Shown piece by piece: positions 1 through 5,846 of a stretch of 6,576 bases of DNA. The stretch lies in the NCBI GenBank assembly GCA_017548225.1, contig JAFYMV010000226.1:1-6576 (forward strand), in the 5' to 3' direction. The position numbers and the translations under genes are program-made. The stretch comes from Bacteroidaceae bacterium (lineage in GTDB: Bacteria > Bacteroidota > Bacteroidia > Bacteroidales > Bacteroidaceae). Under the pieces are notes generated by a model. That model made no database searches. It saw nothing but the letters and a program-made list of their open reading frames with translations, and was not told the origin of the DNA. Numbering within the stretch: the stretch's first letter is position 1; each line of letters begins with the position of its first letter.

Positions 1-99
1 ACTGAGGTCATTCTCATCCACCTCGTACGGTATCAGTTCGTAAGCCACCTTTGCCTGATCAAGCAACCGCGCCACATTCGTCTTCTGTATCTTTGCCAT
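1..99 (-). CDS. ybaK: Cys-tRNA(Pro) deacylase, YbaK/EbsC family (N-terminal part only)
   Basis: Only the first 33 codons lie in the window; the gene continues past the left edge. Reading the minus strand from the ATG at 99-97 gives MAKIQKTNVARLLD followed by a segment containing YELIPYEVDENDLS. The pattern K-T-N-x-x-R-L-L-D, then Y-E-x-x-x-Y-E-V-D, then D-L-S is the characteristic opening of YbaK-type proteins. In that family the enzyme hydrolyses Cys mischarged on tRNA(Pro) in the cytosol, protecting translation from Cys-for-Pro errors. The substrate-binding part of the fold is outside the window, so activity cannot be judged here. The gene has the same orientation as surE and lies 116 bases downstream of it; that gap is long enough for its own promoter. 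The family call rests on the N-terminal signature alone; a related ProX/INS-type trans-editing protein is the main alternative. Confidence 0.82.
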   Translation of the reverse strand, partial: MAKIQKTNVARLLDQAKVAYELIPYEVDENDLS

Positions 100-215
100 G
101 CTTTATCTATATTCAATCTTTCCTAATCCTAGGACAAGGTAAAGACACCTATTATTTTACGATTACACAAGCAACCTTCCCTATCTCTATTATATATAGA
201 CTTCAATAATAGTAA

Positions 216-995
216 TTATGGATTAAGCACCCACTCTTTTTGCATCTCTTCCAATAGAGAATAGTCGGTCATGTCGATTTGGATGGGGGTGATGGCCACA
301 TACCCTTCGGTGAGGTTGGGACGGTCGGCATCGTGGGGGTGCTCATCGCGTAGGCAGAAGCTGCCGACGAGCCAAAAGTAGTTGCCACCGCGTGGATGGG
401 GATGCTCCTCCCACTCTTGAGTCCACTCTCCGCGTGCCATGCGGCATACCTTAACACCTTCGTAGAGGGGCGTAGCGGGGAAGTTAACATTAAGGCAAGT
501 CCCATTAGGAAGACCGCGTTCAAGTACCTGATCTACAATTTTTACGATATAGGGTGCGCAAGGCTCGAAATCAGCTTCTGACGAATGGTTGTCAAGTGAG
601 AAGCCCACCGAGGGAATTCCTTTCATGCAACCTTCAATAACGATGCCCATAGTACCAGAATAGTGCACATTGACGCCCGAGTTGTCGCCATGATTGATGC
701 CGCCAATGATGAGGTCGGGCTGGCGCTCTGGGAATAGCTCGTGCAAAGCCATTTTGATACAATCGACAGGGGTGCCCGAGCACTTGTAGATAGCAAGGTG
801 TTCGCGCTCGCTGACAAGACTGTAATAGACTGGCTCTTTGGATGTAATGGCACATCCCATGCCTGAGCGGCCACCTTCGGGAGCCATGACGATGACATCG
901 GCTGTAGCAGAGAGTAGTTGGGCAATAAAGTTGATGCCGCGCGCCTTGTAGCCGTCGTCATTGGAGATGAGTATAAGGGGTCTTTCGTTGTTCAT
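216..995 (-). CDS. surE: 5'/3'-nucleotidase SurE (survival protein E)
   Basis: This is a complete 259-residue SurE, a normal length for the family. SurE is a cytosolic divalent-metal phosphatase acting on nucleoside 5'- and 3'-monophosphates (short polyphosphate has also been reported as a substrate), linked to stationary-phase survival in E. coli. Visible motifs are the N-terminal metal-binding I-S-N-D-D-G at 10-15 (D13 and D14), A-P-E-x-x-R-S-G at 38-45 with metal ligand S44, S-G-T-P-x-D-C at 73-79, and G-G-I-N-x-G-x-N at 98-105 with metal ligand N101. All four expected metal ligands are present, so the enzyme should be active. The ATG at 995-993 fits because the NDDG motif begins about ten residues in, as usual; the leader upstream is A-rich and lacks a strong Shine-Dalgarno sequence. 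The gene is divergent from parA. One arm of the intergenic inverted repeat ends about 15 bases upstream of the start codon, so it could fall in the 5' untranslated region. Confidence 0.97.
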   Translation of the reverse strand: MNNERPLILISNDDGYKARGINFIAQLLSATADVIVMAPEGGRSGMGCAITSKEPVYYSLVSEREHLAIYKCSGTPVDCIKMALHELFPERQPDLIIGGINHGDNSGVNVHYSGTMGIVIEGCMKGIPSVGFSLDNHSSEADFEPCAPYIVKIVDQVLERGLPNGTCLNVNFPATPLYEGVKVCRMARGEWTQEWEEHPHPRGGNYFWLVGSFCLRDEHPHDADRPNLTEGYVAITPIQIDMTDYSLLEEMQKEWVLNP

Positions 996-1010
996 ATTCT
1001 TTTATTTTCA

Positions 1011-1145
1011 AGGAGTACAGGAGACGGGAGTGCAGGAGTTCAGACAATAGTTCTATCATGAATTAAAAACATCGCTCCTAGTTCCTGATAAAACATCAGT
1101 CGAAGCATTCGTCTGAACTCCCGAACTCCTAACTTCTAAACTCCT
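1011..1145. repeat. Imperfect inverted repeat made of ~8-base GGAGT-like units
   Basis: The left arm (1011-1045) and right arm (1111-1145) are 35 bases each and reverse-complementary at 27 of 35 positions by manual alignment. The inner 11 bases match perfectly: GGAGTTCAGAC at 1035-1045 against GTCTGAACTCC at 1111-1121. Each arm is itself a degenerate tandem array of four units of 7-8 bases, AGGAGTNN-like on the left and AACTCCTN-like on the right. The 65-base spacer contains CTGAT/ATCAG (1085-1099) and a stronger overlapping hairpin at 1096-1116: TCAG, a T:T mismatch, then CGAA, a GCA loop and TTCG back. Transcribed from either side, the element would fold into a long hairpin. It could be a dispersed intergenic repeat of the REP/BIME kind, or a regulatory structure of the surE leader. 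It is too close to surE, and lacks the T-tract placement, to be a simple terminator. Confidence 0.7.
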
Positions 1146-1191
1146 AAAGCGATGCGCGAAATTAGCATAAAAGCGGTGAAGTGCCAAAAAG

Positions 1192-1220
1192 TTTTCCACC
1201 AAATCGGCAAGTTATCCACA
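1192..1220 (+). promoter_or_regulatory. DnaA-box-like pair upstream of parA
   Basis: Positions 1212-1220 read TTATCCACA, an exact match to the DnaA-box consensus TTATNCACA. Twenty bases upstream in the same orientation, 1192-1200 reads TTTTCCACC, which differs from it at two positions. The pair lies about 90-115 bases before the parA start and is followed by AT-rich sequence. A 9-base match can occur by chance in a genome, but the placement between divergent genes and next to parAB makes DnaA binding plausible. Two boxes are too few for a typical replication origin, so a DnaA-responsive parA promoter is the more modest reading. Confidence 0.4.
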
Positions 1221-1307
1221 TTTTTAGAAACTTTAAGCTCTTTTTTTACATTAATAGGCAGATAATTGTTTATTTCGCAGATTGAAACATTAAGTAAAAA
1301 ATTGTAA

Positions 1308-2072
1308 ATGGGAAAAATTATTGCATTAGCCAATCAAAAGGGCGGTGTGGGCAAGACCACCACTGCCATCAACTTGGCTGCTTCGCTCGCTACATTAGAA
1401 AAGAAGGTGCTGCTCATCGATGCCGACCCACAGGCCAACGCCTCATCGGGTTTGGGTGTCGACATACAGACTGTAGACTGCTCAATATACGAGTGCCTCA
1501 TTGATGGCCGCGACCCACGCGAGGCTATATATACTACCGACATTGAAGGACTTGATGTCATCGCTTCTCACATCAACCTCGTGGGTGCAGAGATTGAAAT
1601 GCTCAACCTCGATGGCCGCGAGACAGTAATGAAGCGCCTGCTCGCCCCCTTCCTTGACGAATATGACTATATACTCATTGACTGTTCTCCCTCATTGGGT
1701 CTTATCACGGTGAATGCCCTCACGGCTGCCCACTCGGTGATTATCCCCGTGCAATGCGAGTACTTTGCTTTGGAGGGTATCAGCAAGTTGCTGAACACGA
1801 TCAAGATTATCAAGTCGAAGCTCAATCCTGAGTTGGGTATTGAAGGATTTCTGCTCACGATGTACGACTCGCGTTTGCGCTTGAGCAATCAGGTACTCGA
1901 TGAGGTGCGTCGCCACTTCCAAGAGTTGGTGTTCGACACCGTTATCCAGCGCAATGTACGCTTGAGCGAAGCTCCTAGTCATGGTATCCCCACGATATTG
2001 TACGATGCCGAGTCAAAGGGAGCACAGAACTACTTGGCACTGGCACAAGAAATCATTAGAAAAAATGGCTAA
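1308..2072 (+). CDS. parA: ParA/Soj chromosome-partitioning ATPase
   Basis: This 254-residue protein is a full-length small (Soj-type) ParA without the N-terminal DNA-binding extension of plasmid type Ia ParAs. ParA dimerises on ATP, binds DNA non-specifically over the nucleoid, and is released by ParB-stimulated hydrolysis, which moves parS-ParB complexes apart. Visible motifs are the deviant Walker A K-G-G-V-G-K-T-T at 11-18 (signature K11 and catalytic K16), the A' motif L-I-D-A-D-P-Q-A-N at 36-44, and Walker B Y-I-L-I-D-C-S-P-S at 121-129 (D125). The C-terminal R-N-V-R-L-S-E-A-P-S-x-G stretch is typical of Soj. All catalytic residues are intact. It is the first gene of the plus-strand cluster, 34 bases before parB. 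The start is fixed by the Walker A motif about ten residues in. A perfect hairpin spans its stop codon. Confidence 0.98.
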   Translation: MGKIIALANQKGGVGKTTTAINLAASLATLEKKVLLIDADPQANASSGLGVDIQTVDCSIYECLIDGRDPREAIYTTDIEGLDVIASHINLVGAEIEMLNLDGRETVMKRLLAPFLDEYDYILIDCSPSLGLITVNALTAAHSVIIPVQCEYFALEGISKLLNTIKIIKSKLNPELGIEGFLLTMYDSRLRLSNQVLDEVRRHFQELVFDTVIQRNVRLSEAPSHGIPTILYDAESKGAQNYLALAQEIIRKNG

Positions 2073-2084
2073 TGCTGATTAGCC
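2067..2084 (+). promoter_or_regulatory. Perfect stem-loop across the parA stop codon
   Basis: GGCTAAT (2067-2073) and ATTAGCC (2078-2084) form a perfect 7-base-pair stem with a four-base GCTG loop. The parA stop codon TAA (2070-2072) lies inside the left arm and parB starts 22 bases after the right arm. On the plus strand no T-tract follows, so it should not terminate the operon mRNA; it could stabilise the parA 3' end or set the ParA:ParB ratio. On the minus strand the same stem is followed by A and six T, which has the shape of an intrinsic terminator for antisense transcription, although no minus-strand gene lies nearby to need one. The structure is seen directly; any role is inference. 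Confidence 0.5.
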
Positions 2085-2106
2085 CTCTGATATTCAATTA
2101 AACGAA

Positions 2107-2976
2107 ATGGCACAAAAGAAATATCCCTCATTAGGTCGCGGTCTTGACGCTCTCATCTCAACCGATGCTGTGAAGACCGACGGGTCATCATCTATCAGTG
2201 AGATTGCCATCAGTCTCATCAAGGCCAACCCCAACCAACCGCGCCGCGAGTTTGATCCCGAAGCGTTGCAGGAGCTTGCAGACTCTATCAAGGAGATTGG
2301 CATCATCCAGCCCATCACCCTGCGCAAGATGGATGATGGCACCTACCAGATTATTGCCGGTGAGCGCCGATTTCGCGCCTCACAGCTTGCCGGACTGACC
2401 TCGGTGCCCGCCTATATACGCACTGCCGACGATGAGAATGTGATGGAGATGGCACTCATCGAGAACATACAGCGCGAGGACCTCAATGCGATGGAAATAG
2501 CGCTCGCCTATCAAAATCTCATCGAGGAGTACCGCTTGACCCAAGAGCGCTTGAGCGAGCGCGTGGGCAAGAAGCGTACCACTGTGGCCAACTACCTGCG
2601 TCTACTCAAGTTGCCCGCACAGGTGCAGATGGCACTCAAGAATCGTGAACTCGATATGGGCCATGCCCGCGCTCTGCTCTCATTGGACAATCCGGTGGAT
2701 CAAATCAACCTTTTCCAAGAGATACAGACTCTAGGCTACTCAGTGCGCAAGGTAGAGGAGATTGTGAAGAATACCAAGCAGAAAACGGCTCCTAGCAAAG
2801 GCAAGAAAGAGCAGAACAGCGACTATGACTTGCTAAAGAATCATTTGGCAACCTTCTTCCAGACCGATGTGCAGCTTACCTGCAACAACAAGGGAAAAGG
2901 TAAGATTGCCATTACCTTCAAGAACGAAGAGGAGTTGGAGCGCATCATCGCCCTGTTGGACAAACTGAAAGCATGA
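2107..2976 (+). CDS. parB: ParB/Spo0J chromosome-partitioning protein
   Basis: This 289-residue ParB is of normal chromosomal length. ParB binds parS sites, closes into a CTP-dependent sliding clamp that spreads along DNA, stimulates ParA and recruits SMC. Domains in order: an N-terminal ParA-activating segment with L-G-R-G-L-D-A-L-I at 9-17; the ParB/Srx-like CTPase domain at about 30-125 with N-P-x-Q-P-R at 41-46, the CTP-binding G-E-R-R-F-R-A box at 85-91 and E-N-I-Q-R-E-D at 119-125; a helix-turn-helix at about 144-165 (L-T-Q-E-x-L-S through T-V-A-N-Y-L-R-L-L) for parS recognition; a Lys-rich linker around 220-235; and a C-terminal dimerisation segment ending in an E-E-L-E-R-I-I-A-L-L-D-K-L motif. 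All key motifs are present. Its last codon and stop overlap the next gene (ATGA), suggesting translational coupling. No parS-like palindrome with a CACGTG core was seen by eye in the window. Confidence 0.98.
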   Translation: MAQKKYPSLGRGLDALISTDAVKTDGSSSISEIAISLIKANPNQPRREFDPEALQELADSIKEIGIIQPITLRKMDDGTYQIIAGERRFRASQLAGLTSVPAYIRTADDENVMEMALIENIQREDLNAMEIALAYQNLIEEYRLTQERLSERVGKKRTTVANYLRLLKLPAQVQMALKNRELDMGHARALLSLDNPVDQINLFQEIQTLGYSVRKVEEIVKNTKQKTAPSKGKKEQNSDYDLLKNHLATFFQTDVQLTCNNKGKGKIAITFKNEEELERIIALLDKLKA

Positions 2977-3731
2977 CCACACCGCGCCACATATTCGCCC
3001 CATGGATAGCTTTGCTTGTCATGTGGTGCCTGCCAGGCATCGGCATGGCACAGGAAAGGCGTGTCGTGGCGGATAGTGACCGCTTCATCATGGCCGACTC
3101 GCTGCACCGCCTGGCAGAGATGGATCTGAAGAGACTCACAACGCCTTCGGAGAGCCTAGAGAAGTTGACCCATTCGGCTCCTCCCACGCTCAACAGTCAT
3201 CCTCGCCGCCAACTTCGCCAACAGCGCTTCACGACCTTTGTTCCCGACCCAAGCAAAGCTACATGGAGCGCTATCGTGTTCCCTGGAGGCGGACAGATAT
3301 ACAACCATAAATACTGGAAACTGCCCATCGTATATGGAGGATTTCTCGGTTGCGCCTACGCTCTTAACTGGAACAATCAGATGTATAGCGACTACTCGCA
3401 AGCCTACCTTGACATCATGGATGATGATCCGGGTACGGCTAGCTACGAAGATTTCCTCCCACCACGATACAATGTAGAGGCCAATAAGGAGTACCTCACC
3501 CGCGTGTTCAAAAATCGCAAAGACAACTACCGCCGCCAACGCGACATGAGCATCTTCTGCTTCATCGGAGTATACCTGCTCTCTGTGATTGATGCGTATG
3601 TCGATGCCGAGCTGTCCGATTTTGATATCTCCGATGACCTTACCGTGCAGGTGCGTCCCACCACTTTGGATAACAACCAGCGCACCCTGCGTAACCAGGC
3701 CTACGGCTTGCAGTGCAGCTTTAGTTTTTAA
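2973..3731 (+). CDS. DUF5683-family exported or membrane protein, coupled to parB
   Basis: This 252-residue protein of unknown function resembles the DUF5683 family found beside parB in many Bacteroidales. Residues 1-26 look like a signal peptide: basic start, hydrophobic core I-A-L-L-V-M-W at 12-18, and a likely cut after G-M-A (24-26). The cysteine at 19 is not in a proper lipobox. After a charged, probably flexible stretch (30-88), the conserved core begins near P-D-P-S-K-A-T-W (91-98) and contains F-P-G-G-G-Q-I-Y-N (103-111), then a Tyr/Trp-rich hydrophobic segment (about 117-135). A second hydrophobic segment lies at about 193-206, followed by D-A-Y-V-D-A. The protein ends in a short Phe-rich tail (S-F-S-F). 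It may be anchored in a membrane through the two hydrophobic segments. The ATG overlaps the parB stop by four bases, so it is likely made in step with ParB. The family match is by pattern memory; its function is not known to me. Confidence 0.85.
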   Translation: MTTPRHIFAPWIALLVMWCLPGIGMAQERRVVADSDRFIMADSLHRLAEMDLKRLTTPSESLEKLTHSAPPTLNSHPRRQLRQQRFTTFVPDPSKATWSAIVFPGGGQIYNHKYWKLPIVYGGFLGCAYALNWNNQMYSDYSQAYLDIMDDDPGTASYEDFLPPRYNVEANKEYLTRVFKNRKDNYRRQRDMSIFCFIGVYLLSVIDAYVDAELSDFDISDDLTVQVRPTTLDNNQRTLRNQAYGLQCSFSF

Positions 3732-3758
3732 GTATAGTATCAAGCAGAAAAACACGAT

Positions 3759-5834
3759 ATGAATATATTTGATAACCTCACCCACCTATTCCCTATCACC
3801 AATCCCACATGGATATTCCTTGTCGTATTGGTCATCATTTTGTTTGCCCCATTGATCTTCAATCGCATCCGTGTGCCACACCTCGTAGGCATGATTTTGG
3901 CAGGTGTATTGGTGGGCGAGCATGGGCTCAATATCTTGTCGCGCGACAGCAGTTTTGAACTTTTCGGCAAGGTAGGACTATATTACATCATGTTCCTTGC
4001 TAGCTTGGAGATGGATCTTGAGGGACTGAAGAAAAACCGCACGCGTGGCATCATCTTCGGCTTAATCACCTTCTTCATCCCCTTCGTACTGGGTTATGCT
4101 GCAGGACATTGGATGCTGGGACTCCGCTGGGAGGCTTCGCTGCTTTTCTCTTGCATCATCTCCTCACACACGCTGGTGGCATACCCCATCGTGGGACGCT
4201 ATGGATTGAGCCGCCACGACTGCGTGACGATAGCTATTGCCGGCACCATGATAGCCCTGCTGCTGGCTCTCTTCACTTTGGCCGGCATCTCCGCCAGTGC
4301 CAGAGGGGATATCAGCACACAGTTCTGGGTACGCTTTGCGCTCAAGTGTACGATATACTGCCTGTTCATCTTCTACTGTTACCCACGCCTGACCAAAGCA
4401 TTCTTCAAGAAATACAGCGACAATGTTACCCAGTTTACTTTCGTGTTGGCACTGCTCATCTTGAGTGCAGCACTATCTGAGCTGGCCGGACTGGAGGGAC
4501 TCTTTGGTGCCTTCCTTGCTGGACTTGTGCTCAACCGATACATCCCTCGCGTTTCGCCTCTGATGAATCGTATCGAGTTTGTGGGCAACGCTCTTTTCAT
4601 CCCCTATTTTCTCATCAGCGTAGGCATGCTCATCAATGTGAAGAGCCTTTTCGATCACAAAGAGGCCCTTTTTGTGGTAGCGGTGATGGTGATAACAGCC
4701 ACCCTCACTAAATGGTTGGGCGCATGGGTAACCCAATTGACCTTACGCATGAAGGCATCCGAGCGCGAGATGCTGTTTGGTTTGAGCAATGCCCATGCAG
4801 CCGGCGCATTGGCCATGATTATGGTGGGCACCAGCCTTGAGATAGCACCGGGCGCTTACCTTATCGGCGACGATGTGGTCAATGGTGTGGTGGTGATGAT
4901 TCTCGTGAGCTGCATTATCAGTTCTCTGGTTACCGACCGTGCAGCGCGCAAAGTAGCTCTTGCCGAAACCTCCACCCCCTCCACCGTAGGAGGCGCAAAC
5001 AAAAAAATCATGGTGGCGCTCAACAATCCCGAGACGGTAGAAGCACTTATTGACACCGCCATTATGATGCGCAGCACCACCTTGAAGAAAGAGATGATAG
5101 CGTTGCAGGTATGCCTTGACAATGATCATGTAGAGCAGCAACTCAAGCAAGGCAAGCTGAACCTCGAGCGTGCAGCCAAAGCCGCCGCGTCTGCCGATGT
5201 ACAGCTCTCCACATACAACCGCGTAGGCGTGAATGTCGTCGGAAGCATCGTGCACACGATGAAGGAGTTTGAAGCTACCGAACTTCTGCTCGGCTTGCAC
5301 CACAAGCGCCGCGTGGGCGACTCTTACTTGGGCACTGTGGCTACCGAGCTGCTGGCACGCACCAACAGACAAGTCATCATCGTCAACTACCTCATGCCTG
5401 TCAATGTGATGCATCGTATCATCGTAGCCGTGCCTCAATGGGCAGAGAAGGAGGTAGGCTTCTATCAGTGGGTAGAGCATGTCGGTTGCATGGCCGAGCA
5501 GTTGGGCTGCCGCATTGACTTCTATGCCCACACCGACACTATCCCCCTGCTGAAGAGCTACATACAGTCCAATCATCCCAGTGCGCGTACCTCGTACATG
5601 GCACTCGACGATTGGAACGACCTTCTTATCGCCACTCAGCACCTCAACTATGATCATCTCTTCGTGCTCGTCAGCGCGCGTCGTGGAGGCATTTCATGGC
5701 AGCCTTCCTTTGAGAATCTGCCTACACAGTTGATGCGTCATTTCTCTAACAACAGCCTAATGATTATATACCCCGAGCAGTTTGGTCAAGCGCACGAACT
5801 ATCCTATGTGCAACCTCTGCCTGCGGCTAATTAA
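3759..5834 (+). CDS. CPA2-type cation:proton antiporter with C-terminal tandem USP-like domains
   Basis: This is a 691-residue inner-membrane protein in two parts. Residues 1-400 form a monovalent cation/proton antiporter of the CPA2 (Kef/CHX-like) superfamily with about a dozen hydrophobic helices. Recognisable elements are R-V-P-H-L-V-G-M-I-L-A-G (38-49), the L-E-M-D (83-86) after TM3, S-S-H-T-L-V-A-Y-P-I-V (135-145), G-L-F-G-A-F-L-A-G-L (247-256), F-I-P-Y-F-L-I-S-V-G-M (280-290) and A-H-A-A-G-A-L-A (345-352). Residues ~415-543 resemble a universal stress protein domain, with a partial nucleotide-loop pattern G512, G520, G525-T526 followed by Q-V-I-I-V. Residues ~552-680 look like a second, more diverged copy. 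The layout recalls plant CHX transporters and predicts ligand-regulated K+/Na+ and pH homeostasis. The acidic residue usual in the unwound TM5 region is not seen (residues 161-170). It lies 27 bases after the DUF5683 gene and 12 before tcdA. The ion transported cannot be told from sequence. Confidence 0.92.
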   Translation: MNIFDNLTHLFPITNPTWIFLVVLVIILFAPLIFNRIRVPHLVGMILAGVLVGEHGLNILSRDSSFELFGKVGLYYIMFLASLEMDLEGLKKNRTRGIIFGLITFFIPFVLGYAAGHWMLGLRWEASLLFSCIISSHTLVAYPIVGRYGLSRHDCVTIAIAGTMIALLLALFTLAGISASARGDISTQFWVRFALKCTIYCLFIFYCYPRLTKAFFKKYSDNVTQFTFVLALLILSAALSELAGLEGLFGAFLAGLVLNRYIPRVSPLMNRIEFVGNALFIPYFLISVGMLINVKSLFDHKEALFVVAVMVITATLTKWLGAWVTQLTLRMKASEREMLFGLSNAHAAGALAMIMVGTSLEIAPGAYLIGDDVVNGVVVMILVSCIISSLVTDRAARKVALAETSTPSTVGGANKKIMVALNNPETVEALIDTAIMMRSTTLKKEMIALQVCLDNDHVEQQLKQGKLNLERAAKAAASADVQLSTYNRVGVNVVGSIVHTMKEFEATELLLGLHHKRRVGDSYLGTVATELLARTNRQVIIVNYLMPVNVMHRIIVAVPQWAEKEVGFYQWVEHVGCMAEQLGCRIDFYAHTDTIPLLKSYIQSNHPSARTSYMALDDWNDLLIATQHLNYDHLFVLVSARRGGISWQPSFENLPTQLMRHFSNNSLMIIYPEQFGQAHELSYVQPLPAAN

Positions 5835-5846
5835 TAAGAACACCCT

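Larger units (their letters stand above)
996..1307. other. Divergent intergenic region between surE and parA
   Basis: This 312-base non-coding stretch must hold the promoters of both surE (leftward) and parA (rightward). From left to right it contains the A-rich surE leader, a large imperfect inverted repeat (1011-1145), a degenerate DnaA-like box at 1192-1200, a perfect one at 1212-1220, and an AT-rich segment with a T7 run at 1241-1247. No reading frame inside it resembles a gene; a short minus-strand frame over 1136-1333 crosses the parA start and looks like chance. I looked for the Bacteroidota housekeeping promoter pattern (TTTG, about 19-21 bases, TAnnTTTG) on both strands and found no convincing match, so no promoter is called. 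The parA ATG is preceded by an A-rich leader, normal for this phylum. Confidence 0.85.

Noticed and set aside
187..212. CTATTAT / ATAATAG hairpin just downstream of surE, possible terminator
   Set aside because: The stem is seven mostly A/T pairs with a 12-base loop and no following T-tract on the minus strand, too weak to call a terminator.
1011..1145. CRISPR array or intrinsic terminator reading of the repeat
   Set aside because: The units are 7-8 bases, degenerate, contiguous and inverted rather than identical direct repeats with unique spacers, and no T-tract follows a stem in the right place for a surE or parA terminator.
996..1307. Replication origin (oriC) call
   Set aside because: Only one perfect and one degenerate DnaA box are visible, and the base-skew change by eye runs the wrong way; kept only as a DnaA-box finding.
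1241..1307. parA promoter of the TTTG/TAnnTTTG type
   Set aside because: Candidates such as the TTATTTCG around 1270 have at least two mismatches and no properly spaced -33 element.
1136..1333. 65-codon minus-strand frame crossing the parA start
   Set aside because: It starts within parA coding sequence and covers the parA control region; no motif and no leader support it.
3156..3785. 209-codon open frame on the minus strand over the DUF5683 gene
   Set aside because: It is antisense to a gene with signal peptide and family core, runs across the gap into the antiporter start, and shows no domain pattern.
4743..5657. 304-codon open frame on the minus strand inside the antiporter gene
   Set aside because: It is fully antisense to a well-supported gene, its product is rich in His, Val and Gly runs with no recognisable motif, and such long antisense frames arise from codon bias.
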